NCBI GenBank assembly: GCA_965153455.1
Contig: OZ234497.1
Location: 16,981,872-17,045,871, forward strand
Reading direction: 5' to 3'
Source of the DNA: Sphagnum compactum
Taxonomy: Eukaryota > Bryophyta > Sphagnopsida > Sphagnales
DNA: 64,000 nt
Below are positions 26,278 to 38,300 of this stretch, piece after piece; position 1 is the stretch's first letter; each line of letters begins with the position of its first letter. Below the pieces are notes generated by a model. It searched no databases and was not told the DNA's origin. It worked only from the letters and a program-made list of their open reading frames with translations. Both the position numbers and the translations under genes were made by a program.

Positions 26278-29200
26278 TTAGGTACTTACTTGAATGCCTT
26301 CCATCTTAGTGGCAAGTTGGTCTGCCCTTTGCTGGTCTTGAGCATTTTGAGCAGACTGTAAAGATGGTAATATACATTCAAGCACATTGACAAAGTCACC
26401 AGTCTCTGTTGGCTCATCTTGCTCATCCAGAGATGGGACTTGGATGTGCATCGATCCTTCGGAGTTGAGCCTGTTACTTAAGGAACAGGACTTTTCTTTG
26501 ATATGGCGGTAAACCTCAACATGGAACTGGTGCTCTGGAGAGAACACATTTGAAGTTGGATCCCCATAGTCCATAAGAGAATTTGACGACCCTTCTCTAG
26601 CACCAATTTTGGAGAACATGGGAAGCGAGTCATAATCCATGAACTGCAACAACTCCAAGACAACCAAACCACCTCAAGAGAAGTCCAGCCAAAAACTGAA
26701 TGCAACAGGTTTTCATTCTATTATTCCCATAAAAACAATCTTAATGATTGGTGAAGAAAGACATGCCCTTTGGGACCTACAAGAGATTACCTGCAAAAGT
26801 TCTTCCCTCCCATTACCCTTGAGAACTTGCACCTTCCGCTTGGTCCTTTCTTGCAACATTGGCTTTACTGCCTGCAGGTCCAAAACCAGACTTGGATATG
26901 AGATTTTCTAACAACTACCAAGAAGTTGATGATATTGATCTCACAAATGCTTTTTTTTTCAAGCTTATACATCTGATGATCAATTCTTCTTTTCAAGTTA
27001 AAACTGCATATACCTTCCAGCAGGTAGAGAAGACAAGTGGAGCATTGACAATGAAGTAAATATCAGTCTTCTCAGGATAGTTCAAATCATCCACAGTGGC
27101 AATCACAGTTGAGGTCTTCAGCCGGCTAAAAGCAGAGAGCTTAAGGCCGGTCATGTCAAGGATCTTCAGGCAAGTGCCCACATAACGCCCTCTCTTTTTA
27201 CTGATCTCAGGCTGCAGAGACCAACCCATTGGCATTGAGAGTCACAAACATGCTGTATCATTTATGACTTCAAAATATCAATCTAAGGATTAAAAGTAAC
27301 TTGGTCTACACAAGATGTCTCATTTCTACTTGGACAAAAGCAGTATGTTCATAATAGCTTTACAAATGATGAGTTTGAGGGAAAATAGACTTACCACTAA
27401 AACTGTGTCTCTGTACTCGTTAATCTGTATGTGTGAATGAACATATTTGTCAACCTGGACAGGAATTACAGCAAGCCAGAGCAGGGTAGAATTAGTTAAT
27501 ATGACTAAATCCAATAGATCATCCGTCTCAATTCATGGATGAGATGCTTCACATGACTATCTACTGACATTATGAGTGGTTACTTTTCAGAGGAACAAAG
27601 AAGTTAGAAGAGCAAGACAGTTGGAAACAAGGAAAAAGTCACACTAAGGAAGCAGGCTGCAGATCCTATATTGGAGCATTTTTTCTCAAAACTTTCTGCA
27701 CACTCCACACTAACTCCACAGACACTCGGTACTTACTGCAGCCTTGTCGTAACTACTTTGTCCCACTCCAATTGCGAACACAGGTCGGCCCTAAGAGCAT
27801 CACACAATAGTGACCCTGTTCAGCTTCATGAAGCATAATAAGCACAGCCACTGTAGACTAAAAAACTTATCCAAAGAATCATTAGTGCCAGATTGTGATA
27901 CTTTAGATTTTGAAAACCTCACAGCAGAGTAGTTAAAAAGACACAACACTGTAACAAATCCTTCACATCTGCTGGATGCAGAACCAGACTCAGCATACCT
28001 TTTTACAATAACCACAAAAACCAACGAGTTGTGACTCTCGAATTGCATCCCATGTCTCCTTTGGTTTAATGGGTCTCTGCCCAGAGGAAATACATACATG
28101 TCAAATGCAAGCTAACGCTGCCTTAGTGACAATGAATTCCCCATTAACTCAATTTAACAGTGATCCATACCTACATATTCATTGATTTGCCTACTCCACA
28201 ACCTCTTTGGATGCAGGTTTCATCAGCAAAATAGTGCAATGGGTGATGTCCAACAAAAGATACACTAATCTGACAAAGGGTATGTAGTTGTACCGCAAGG
28301 ACATTGTCAATATCATTCTTCACTCTCCAATTGAGACAGTCGATTAACTGCACACCAAATATGAAAGGGAAGTTATGCTCTAGAGCCCTCAATAGCAACA
28401 GACACTTAGATCTTTGAAACTTCATGAGACATTGTAATGCTGCTGAGAAAAGGGAGTGCATAAAGAGACTTCACCATCTTGCTAGCCTTGAGAACATTAT
28501 CATCTCGTGCTTTGAGGAACCGCAGTAAGGTGGCCTCTGGGTATCCACCATGCATATTCTGGAGCAGAAGCTCAAAGTCAGAATGTACGTCCACACATGT
28601 ACATGTCCTGCAATTTGAACATCGGAAAACTCTGTCTTGCTTTCGTGGACCATGTATAGAAATGCTAATTCAAAGGACAGTATTTATTTACCTGGAAACT
28701 GCGCTTCAGAGGGGCATCAACTGGAACATTCAGTCACAACCAAAAGCCATGGGAACAACAGACACTTCAAGCAGTTAGCTCCACATCTCATGGTTTCAAA
28801 GACACAATATGTTCACCGTTTTCCTCTGCAGGAAAATTCATGAATACATTGCTAGTAGATAAGTTTTGAAATATGAAGACTTATGTAAGAAGGGGTCTAA
28901 AACAAATGGGGCCACCAAAGCTGGCAAGAGCAAACAGCAGCAACCACATAACGAGATGCTGTGCAGTGCTATCCCCATGGCTTGTAATATGAAGTGTGTA
29001 ACACTTTGCACCCACCCATTGGGAACTGTGAAACCTAACTCTGAGAGGCAAGGCAGAGGAATTGTACAAGGATTATATGGGAGGAGGGCTCTGCATGATC
29101 TCTGTCTAAATCAACAAGCTTCCTAACTTTCTCAGGCATTTGTTCTTGAAGGAATTGCATTTGAGACAATAGGATGCGTAACACCATCACATAATCATTG

Positions 29201-29306
29201 TTCATAGCAGTACATGGACAAGAAGAAGAGGAACAAACATCTTACGATTATCAATGACTTGCTCCATCTCCTTCACAAGTGGATTTTTCTTCTGATTGCC
29301 TGCCAT
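26278..29306 (-). CDS. SEC14-type phosphatidylinositol/phosphatidylcholine transfer protein (CRAL-TRIO)
   Basis: Cytosolic lipid-transfer protein of the yeast Sec14 / plant SEC14-like family, which exchanges PtdIns and PtdCho and supports phosphoinositide signalling and Golgi traffic (family knowledge). Exons in transcript order: 29306-29246, 28720-28692, 28558-28475, 28347-28294, 28076-27999, 27790-27737, 27454-27395, 27211-27014, 26871-26791, 26643-26278; total 354 aa with all junctions phase-matched. CRAL-TRIO N domain: residues ~15-65 (FQNMHGGYPEATLLRFLKAR, then LNWRVKNDID). Lipid-binding domain: ~85-250, with PVFAIGVGQSSYDKA, SHIQINEYRD, LDMTGLKLSA, DDLNYPEKTD, IVNAPLVFS, KPMLQERTKRKVQVLKGNGREELL and FMDYDSLP. 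The tail (~250-354) is acidic and Gln-rich (QSAQNAQDQQRADQ) and unlike family members I know. The ATG at 29306 is the only one giving a phase-consistent first exon. The stop follows a strong donor (CAA|GTAAGT at 26289), so a longer spliced end is possible. Confidence 0.9.
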
Positions 29307-30605
29307 CGTATTGTTTTCTTTTGTCCAACGAAACACTTTTTTTTGGTTTGTTATCTTTGTGCTATGCACTCCAAAGATACAATCACTGAGAACTTGTCAT
29401 GGCCATCCCACTGCTGCCGCCGCTTGCAGAGCGAACTTACAGGCTCAATTTGCAGAGGATCTCATCTGAAAGTAGATCCAGCTTTGCAGCTTCAGGTGTG
29501 CCTGACATCAGACTGGAACTGGAACAACACCTTCCGATGTGAAAAATCCTGCGTACCGCACATCAAGATCGCATTTCCGGTACAAAACTCTAGCCCTATG
29601 AGTATTGCGTGAAAGCAAACCCTGACACAGACAATGCAAGGAGGCACAAATCAGCAAAACATCCACAAGAGAAAATAACGGTACCACTCCTTCTCTCGTT
29701 GATATTCCTCAATTCAAAACCACGTTTGTTAACCTCTTACGGAAAAAAAAAAGACCGATGTCAGGGCCCCCCTAGAGCAGCAATTACCACAAGGCACCAA
29801 GAATCTGTCAAACCTCGGAAAAGGTCTCACACAAAACTCTCGGAAACGGGAAGCGTCTTCCACCATTCATAAATCGAAAAATTCTAAACACGAAACCACA
29901 ACGACAAAAAAAGAGGAAGAAGAAGAAGAGAAAACAACAGAAGCAACATACCTACTTCCCAAGCAGAAGAAACCAAGAAAGAATGGTTCCGCTCCTCCTC
30001 CGATCAATAGCACGAAAACAAAAAAATTAAAATAAAATAAAATCAGGTAGGCGTAGAAGCAAACGGACGACCGTTTAGTGACGGATCACGAGCACATCCT
30101 TCAAAGAAAAGTCAGAAACCGAGATTATGCTCAGAACCAGTTCAAGATTTGACTTGAAAAAAAATCCACAAAAAAATGGCCACAGATCGACCTACTGCGG
30201 ATATAAACAAAACCGGGTTTTCCAAAAAGGAGAGACACGAGAAGCGCAGAAGAGCAGGAGGGTGCGAGGACGAGGGTGTACAAAGCACGAATGCAGCGAG
30301 CGAACGAGAAAAAATAGAGAGAAGGGAGAGTGGGAAGAGAAGGGAAAGAATGAAGAGCGAGGCAAAGGGCGCCAGACGAGGGGGAGGGGGGGGGGAGGGG
30401 GTCAATAATTTTTCAATAATAAAAATAATAGTAATAATAGGTAGGTACGTGTTGAAAATGAAAGGACCACAGAAGGGAGGGAACGCGGCAATTTCGTGGT
30501 GTTTCCAAAATATCAAAAAGGGGACAAGTAACACTAGCTAGGTAGGTAGATAGGTAACTAAGTACCTATTATTACCTACCTATTACTTACCTGTTACTTT
30601 ACCAC
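29307..30605 (-). promoter_or_regulatory. 5' flank of the SEC14-type gene: purine-rich leader, poly-C tract, AGGTA/TACCT cluster
   Basis: Reading away from the gene (minus strand), a CT-rich stretch (about 30210-30370) is followed by a C-rich tract (30380-30401 on plus as G5AG10AG5). Beyond that is a TACCT/AGGTA cluster (30439-30605). The frames in 30127-30541 are low-complexity Arg/Glu or Pro/Ser runs and are not called as genes. The order of elements matches the 5' flank of the receptor kinase gene. Confidence 0.4.
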
Positions 30606-32477
30606 TTGGTTCAATGTGGTTGGAAGTTGGTTAGTGGGGTTTTTTTTCTTACTGTGGTGGGCCCCCACAAACCGCGTGAATTTTCTTTAAGTTACTTCTC
30701 AGGTAAAGAATTCTGTTTTTTGTCTTTTTCTTTTTCTTTTTCTCTTTTTTTTTGTGTTTTCTCTCATTTTTTGAAGAATTGGGCAAAAGAGAGGGTATGG
30801 TTCTCTGGTCGCAAGTTTGACTTTTTTTAATAAATAAATAAATATAAAAATATTGAGAATCCCAATTATATTACCAAAACTGATTTTTTTTTGAAAATTT
30901 TGAAAACCGTTGTTGGGCAAGTGACAATATATATCGTAGTACCTTTTACCATTTCGGCATACATTAAATTATTTTTTCTTTTTGTCGAAACTTTTGAAAA
31001 ATTATTTATTATTTGTGTCAAAATGATATGATCCTATTTATTATTTACTATAACCATCACTTGCCAAAATTTTCAGAAATAAAAATCGTGCCAAAATTAA
31101 AATTTCAAATTTAATTAAATATGCAACAATTTGTTACCAAAATGATAAAGGTATCACGAGATATATATATATATATATATACCGCAAAGCTTAACTCCAC
31201 CCATGAGTTTGTTTTTTTCGTCTTTATACAATAAACCACCTTCATAATCATGCCTTTGATGAACACTTTTTTTGGTGACACTAGCGAATTGTGAATTAAA
31301 CATGTATAATCACATTCCATATAAACCCTTACAAGATTATGACTATAGACAATTTTTTATTATTAAAAATAACCCTTTTATGCTAGAATAAAAGTGCCAA
31401 TTGTTTAAATTTTTTACGTGGTTTATTCTAAGCTTTATTATGCATTATTAAATTTGAAAAAGGTTGTGATTTTTGCCTGTTCTAATGGGACGATTTGCAT
31501 TGAGTTTGAGCTCCTTAACTCTTAACTTGTGTGTCTTATCAACTAGATTTTTAAAATTAAGATCCTTTGTTCTCTTGGCAAGTTCACTTATCTTCATTGC
31601 TAGTTTACACTATAAAGTTGTTTTTTTCCTTCAATTCGATTCATTGTTGTTAGTTTGCACAACTTGAACACAAAGCAACACTACATGATCAAAGGGAATA
31701 ACAATTTAACAAACCCTAATGTTTGCCTTAGATTCCCCTCATTATAGTCACATTATTTTTTTTTAAAAAAAACTTTGCAAATATTTTGTGCTATTAACAA
31801 GTGTGACAATGATTTTGAAGAAAAACTATAATAAAAAAAATTGTTGTGATTAATTTACTTGATTTTAAAAGTCTTCCCCGGCCATCTCGAAAAATTGAGT
31901 GAACATAGAAGCATACTCTATACTTTCCTTGACAATTTTTTTCTTTGGAAAAAAAAAACATTTCAACAATTCTAAAAATAATATAATTACTATTGAAAAA
32001 GCCGCCAATGTATTATGGTATAGTGTTTTTTCTTTCAAATTTGTGACATAGGTGGGTTGGGGATCGTCTACAAAACAATTTAACCAAATTTGGCTACATG
32101 TCAAAGAGGTAAATAGAAAGGTTTAGGAATTGTGTTAGATTTTGGTGACGAGCGAGGGCATGTTGTGTAAATTTGATGATTTCAATCTTTTTTTCTCTCA
32201 TAATGTGACAACTTTGGGTCAATTTTTCTCCCAACAAAACATTTGTAACTATTTCATTGGCTTTTCTTTTGACACATTTTTATTCTATAAAATCACCAAG
32301 ATACAGAAATAGAAACAATATATGGTATAAAATATGAAGAAAGGCCATATTATTATTGATAAACTTGGGCTCCATGTTGCTACTCACTACTAGTGATAGT
32401 CAATTAATGGGGAAAAAAAATAAAATTGGTTTCAATTATTTTTCCATTTTGAATGAAAATATTGAATGACATTGCAT

Positions 32478-32588
32478 GCAAATTGAATTGAACTGAATTT
32501 TTAAAAATTAATTGAATTTCAATTCAACTAAATTCAATTCAATAATTGGATTAAGATTCAATTGAATTGAATTCAAATTGAATTGAAT
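32478..32588. repeat. AATTG/CAATT microsatellite
   Basis: Repeated AATTGAATTG and CAATTCAATT words on both strands give overlapping palindromes. Non-coding low-complexity DNA. Confidence 0.7.
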
Positions 32589-32773
32589 AAAAATGAGATG
32601 CAAATTTATGGAAAAGGTATTGAAAATTTACTTGTAAATATGGTGTTTTTTATAAAAAAACCTTTAAAAAGACACAAATCCAAAAAGACACAATTTCATA
32701 TCTCTTTACATGAGAACAGGCTCAAACAATTTATAATTGAAAATTGTTCAAATGCTGACTATGACTTATGCAC

Positions 32774-33000
32774 AAGTAATGGAGGGCCCTTGGAATAAGG
32801 CCCGGGGTGAACCCACACCAACATTGGTACTGTGGTAAATTCCAATGTAGGTGCTAGTTAACCCAAGGCTTTGGTATAATAGGTAGGCCCGATGAGAATA
32901 AGGGCCCCCCTAAGGCGGGAACCGAGGAGATCTCGAACTCCGTTAAAGCCCCACCTTGAGGGCTTTATCCGACATAAAAAAACGAGATCAATTGTGAGGT
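32774..33000 (+). mobile_element. SINE-like element D, copy 1
   Basis: A GC-richer island in AT-rich DNA. It carries an A-box-like TGGTATAATAGG (32872-32883), a B-box-like TCTCGAACTCC (about 32931-32941), then a hairpin TAAAGCCC-(8 nt)-GGGCTTTA (32944-32967) followed by CCGACATAAAAA. A diverged relative at about 47676-47830 keeps the same order. RNA polymerase III box assignment is by eye and tentative. Confidence 0.35.
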
Positions 33001-33741
33001 TTAGTTGTCAAGCTTGGGCAATTTTCAAACAATATTTATTTGTGTGAAAATGTCACTTGGTCGTTTAGTGTAGGTTGCCAAGCTATTGGGTTTGATGGGT
33101 TAACAAACAACCCACTATTGGTCATTGTTAGTTAACCAAGTCTTTTGAAAATGTTTGATGGGTTGGTGAGCTACTATAGCTTTAGCTAAGTAAGCAAGTG
33201 TTAAAAATGAGACCTATGTTGGTTGGCAAAGTGAGTGTTGAAAAAAAGGTCCTTGTTGGGTTGGTTTGAGACTCATGTTAGTTGGCAAACTATGTAACCA
33301 AATTTTTTCAATTATAAGGTGAAGAAGGTTATATTATTATTATTATTATCATTATTATTAAATGTTATTTAGTGTCATATTAGGGTTTCAAAGGTCCAAA
33401 GTGATGAATGACCCTTTCAAACATGATCACTTTCTTAAGACAATGAATTTCAATTACTTATCAAAAGGTGTGCAATCATCTTCCATCATAAGTTTAGCCT
33501 TTGCAATGGGATTGACTACTTCTCTACCTCTACCCAATGTTTTCTTTCGTGGCAAATTTTTGCATCATGTCGACCAAAAATAAATAAATTATTTAGTATT
33601 GGAATAATTTTATTGCATATGGTTGTCGCCTTCTTGTACTTCAGAAAAATTGAAAAAGAAAAACATTGCTTCCAACCTTTACAAATCCACCTCCCATTTT
33701 GAATTAAGAAATCTACCTACTCAAAGATGATGATACTATAA

Positions 33742-33952
33742 TACCTTGGCAACTTACAATTAATTGTTTTTTTTCTCCAAAACTTTTGAGATTTTCCCAA
33801 AAAAATATTTTTCAAAAGAAAAAAATAGTGAAGGAAAATAGAGAATATTTTGAAATACTTAGGAATAACCTAACTTTCAACATGGAATCTTCAAAATAAA
33901 TAAATAAATTATTCAACAAAAATGTGTTGAAGTTGGCCCTCCCACTAGGGTA
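33742..33952 (-). mobile_element. MITE family A, degenerate copy in inverted orientation
   Basis: The left end reads TA|CCTTGGCAACTT (33742 on). Near the right end, AATGTGTTGAAGTTGGCC matches the reverse complement of the family A left end. The middle (AGTGAAGG..., ACTTAGGAATA) matches the family reversed. The right terminus itself is altered. Confidence 0.4.
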
Positions 33953-35308
33953 TTGGGATTGTGGCCCTTAACTTGATTGAGCCACTAAGCGCCAATAAGT
34001 TCACAATTATACTACTTGGAAAACTAAAAGTGTTTTAAAATTGTTGTTGGGTAACGAGCCTCCGAGTGAACTTTGAAGAATCCAATTAGTTGGGTTTAGT
34101 TGGCAAACTCCATGTTTCTCTTCATTTGTTTGTTGGCCTTGCCCTACCAAAGGCAAAGGATATTGTTGTGTCTAGATTCATTATAAAGTATAGTAGCTTA
34201 AGGGATTTTTTGGCCCCGAGGTAATAATAAATAATAGGTCTATTTTTATACAAGGATTTTTGAAAGAGCATGATATTTTGGCTTGTGCTGAAACTTGAGA
34301 TTAGTTATAATAGAGTTATAATATCTTGAAGGATTTTGGTTTCTTTTAGAGGATTTTCATTGTCATGGATGATCGTAAGATGCTAAAACTTTGAGTTATA
34401 GATCAAAGTTTAAATAATATATTTAATTAATATATCTTGCATTATGCACATATATATGAAATATGTATTTTAATGTTTTTTTTATTGTCTTTTTAAAAAG
34501 TTTTGTGACAATGTGTGATGTGTAAGAAAGTTAGATGAAAAAAACTTGAAATGTCAAATTTGAATCAAAACTTTCACAAAGCTTTTGAAATCATAATTTT
34601 ACATGTACTTAAAATCATATCCACTTCATCAACCTTAAAACTCTATATCCGACAATTGTCATGAGTTGAGAAAAATAAATTAAACTATACTTGAAAGGTT
34701 TGAATTTTTATTTTTTTAAAATTCAAAATCTTACTTGAAAGGATAACCAAAGTTATAAAATATATAATATGTAGGATCATATATATGTTCTCTTCAAAAT
34801 CAATATCCACACAAACACTGATAAAAAAAACCAATCTTAGCCAATTAATTACCCAAGTGGACATGATTTCTCAAGCTTGGTTGTGATCCAAATCTGGAAT
34901 TAGAATTGGATTTGGATCCCATTTCGAGATTTAAAATAATGTAAAATGTGGGGGGTCTTCAAGGGTGGCAAGAAGCCATTCAAGGTGGTAACAACAATTT
35001 TGAAAACCCTAAACATGGAACCACATGGCAATGACCAAAAAAAAAATTCTAATCTCTTAGAGACATTTTTAAAAAAAAAATTATAATGTTTTAGAGACAT
35101 TTAGTGTAAATTAGGGTTTTGAAATAGGCTAGTTTGTATTAGTTTAAATTTTTCAAAAAAAAAATTGCAATAATACGGTCATCTTCCCTATTGTCATGAT
35201 TTTGTTTTCTTCTGGTACTCTAACTCAAGACTAATTTAATTGTTGCAATCTTGACTTGGGCCTTTTGTGTTGGTCATGGTTTTTCTCAAGGTAGGTGGTT
35301 GCTGCATT

Positions 35309-35349
35309 CTTGACTGGGCCTTCTTTTCAGTCAAGAAGGCCAAGTCAAG
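35309..35349. repeat. 17-bp-armed inverted repeat
   Basis: CTTGACTGGGCCTTCTT (35309-35325) pairs with AAGAAGGCCAAGTCAAG (35333-35349) at 16 of 17 positions over a 7-nt loop. A related CTTGACTTGGGCCTTTTG lies at about 35250. No gene or clear terminator context. Confidence 0.6.
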
Positions 35350-38300
35350 AAAGTCATGGTTTGTTGGGCCCTCTCCTGTCCCTTTTGTGGGACTATCGCA
35401 TTGGATCCAACTTTTGGAAGTTTTTACCTTTATTAAAACCAGTTTCACATTAGCTGAACCCGTTTCTTTGGTGAAAGCGTTTAGACTGTTTAGATTGGGA
35501 ATGGATTTTTAATTTTTTTTTGGGGGGTGTTCAGAACTGTGGCGATGTACAACATCTTAAAGAACCGGCAAAGACCCCACGGTTCTTTCATTTTTGATTT
35601 GTTTCCGGGTACTCGGAACGGGTGGTTGTTTGTAGGAAAATTAAAATTAAAAAATTCAAAGAACCGCCCAACACGGGTAAATAAATAAGTCCATGTACGT
35701 TTGTGAAGAAGAAGAGGAGGGGCCTCCGTCACATGAATGATATGATGATATTTGTGTCCGAAAGAGCTTTTTGCACTAACCGCCTTCCCTTAAATTAAAT
35801 TAGGGGGAAGTCGGTTCGGTGGTGGTACGCTACTTTTAAAAAAAAAGCTTTACCCCCCATTTCAAGGCCACTTGACAAGTTGTCAACCTAAAAAAAAAGT
35901 GCATATCTCTAGAAGCTCACAAAGAGGTAGGTGTGCAACCCTTATACCCGGAGGATAGGAGGGGGGGGGGGGGGTGCACACCATAGATAGTTTTCAACCT
36001 TAGAGTTAGAGTTTTGTAACTAACTCTAGTACCACCACTTCTTGTAAAGCACCAGCACAACAACATGTTGGGTTGCATATCTTTGGATGGGTTCAAAGCA
36101 TGGGTTACGGTTTTCTTAACTAAGGGTTTGGATGGTTTCAAAGCATGGGTTAGGGTTAGGGTTTGCTTGTAAAATGTCCACTTTAGTATAATTTCAAGAT
36201 TGGTCTTTCTAGCATTCGTATTGAGGCCTTTGAGTCCCAACTTTACAATATATGTTGTGTCTACATTAAATTAAGGGAAGGGGTTTGATTCAACACACAC
36301 AAAATTGTCACCATAAAACTTTTAAACTCTTTGATGAATTCCTTAAGAATTGATGAATTCCTTCGAAAAAATGGAATTTTTCTCTATTAATATCACTTGA
36401 AATTTTGTCACATTGTGAAAAATGCTCTAATGGGAGAAAAGAAATTAGCATCAACCCAATTTAGCCAAAATAATTCACGGGTTAGTTTTCAGAGTTATAT
36501 GAATCACATGACTATGCTACCATACCAACAACACCCCCAATTGCATGTTTTTAGGCTAGAGACATTTGTGATGCACCCATCATAAAGGGGTTAAAGTTTG
36601 GTATCCCTTCATTCTAGGGTCATGATGTGTGAGTCCATTATAGAAACATTTTCAACATAACTTGAAAGATTCACTTGGGCTTCACCATACTAACCACCAT
36701 GTGTTTCCAATTTAATATTTTTGAATATTTATCTTGCTTATATGAATGTCATTTAAAGGGTAGAGTCGTTATGTAATGAGCCACTTGTTTCATATGCTAC
36801 TATGGATCAAAAATTGATGAATGATCTTTGGATTCGTAAGGACTTCACACAATCAAACAAAAATAATTTGCTTTAAAATGGATCCTAAACACAACAATCA
36901 AGTAAAACAAATAATCCTTAGATATGGTAGCCTAATAATCCATATCATCAACATTGTATATGGTCACATGGTGGCATTTTTCATTTTCATTAAATTCAAA
37001 GAAAACCAATGTGTTTTTTACCCTAAAGGTCATTGTGAACCCCATGAAAACCTTTAAAACTAATCATGTTGTATACACACACACACACACACATGAAGGG
37101 TTGATGATAATGACCATTTACCTTATCATTTGGTTGAAGTCGTTACTTTATATATATACAATTTGAAATTAGGAGATGATTTATCAAGTTACCTTGTGAA
37201 CATGAGTTGAAATGTGTCACCTTGTATGTAACACCTAAATAGGTTAACTTTTCACACCTAAGTTAGCACAAGTGTAAAACTAAAATTGTGGTGGTGATAC
37301 AATTGGGAGCTTGGTGCATCAATGGCTCATATAAACAATTCGTATTCAAAACCACTCAAAATCATATTTGAGAAATATCGTAGTACATATAATTTTATAT
37401 TCAACAAACTTGATTTGGGAAATGGAAGTTCAATATATGCATTTAATCCTTAATCAAAAAACGTTTGGGTCAAATCATATGTTGACATTTTAATGTTAAT
37501 CATAATCATGTGTATTTTGCTTGTTTAGGTAACCTTTGTGTATAAACCTTTGTGGTTTCACACATAACAATTTTCTATAATTCCATTTTACTTGCATAAT
37601 TGTTTTGGTAATTCAACCCACAAGCTAAACCATCTTACAAAGTTTTAACCTTCGAAAAATTAACTAATCTGTATTCAAAATTGATGAATTATTTGAAAAT
37701 TGTAATTTCCAAAACATTAAAAAAAAGTAAAATCAAAGTTCCAATGCTTGTTTTCAAATGACAAGGATTGATTTCTCACATAGTTACCCAAGCATTCAAT
37801 TGCCAATAATGTTATTTTGTGCAAATAATTTATTGAAATTTTTCTAACATAATGGGTTTTGATGTAGATGATTCACATCAACCATTCATGCTTAGGATTT
37901 GTTAATCATTTTGAAACAATTTTTAAGGACAATGCAACCAATCACATACTAAATTAATGTGTGAGTTTAAATGTTGCACCTAGTTTAATTCTTAAACAAA
38001 ATTCACATGACATTATTTTTTTGGTGTGAAAATTGAATCTCATAATCTACACTTTAAAATAATACGTACTAGGTTTAATAACTAGGAAGAAAAAATTATC
38101 ATTGTGAGCTTATATCACTACTTATATGTGTTACATATGTGAGCATCTTTAATGCAAAACTATTGAATCCACCATTCAAGGCATATTATGCAAAGGCTAA
38201 TCATTTTTGGGGACTTTTCTCTCACATTTTTATTTCATCCAATCCAACTCACCATTATGATGTTGTGAAGTTCCACCCAAAATTCATCTCTATGATGGTA

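Larger units (their letters stand above)
30606..35900. other. Gene desert, part 1: AT-rich DNA with repeat relics
   Basis: No coding sequence is supported. Contents: a TA microsatellite (about 31161-31180); a partial MITE family A relic (about 31920-32030); an AATTG-type microsatellite (about 32478-32588); a GC-richer SINE-like element (about 32774-33000); an ATT repeat near 33340; a degenerate inverted MITE family A copy (about 33742-33952); and a hairpin at 35309-35349. Confidence 0.65.

Noticed and set aside
30127-30541. Three overlapping frames (Arg/Glu-rich on plus, Pro/Ser-rich on minus)
   Set aside because: Low-complexity purine/pyrimidine-rich DNA upstream of the SEC14-type gene; no domain, and opposite strands are equally open.
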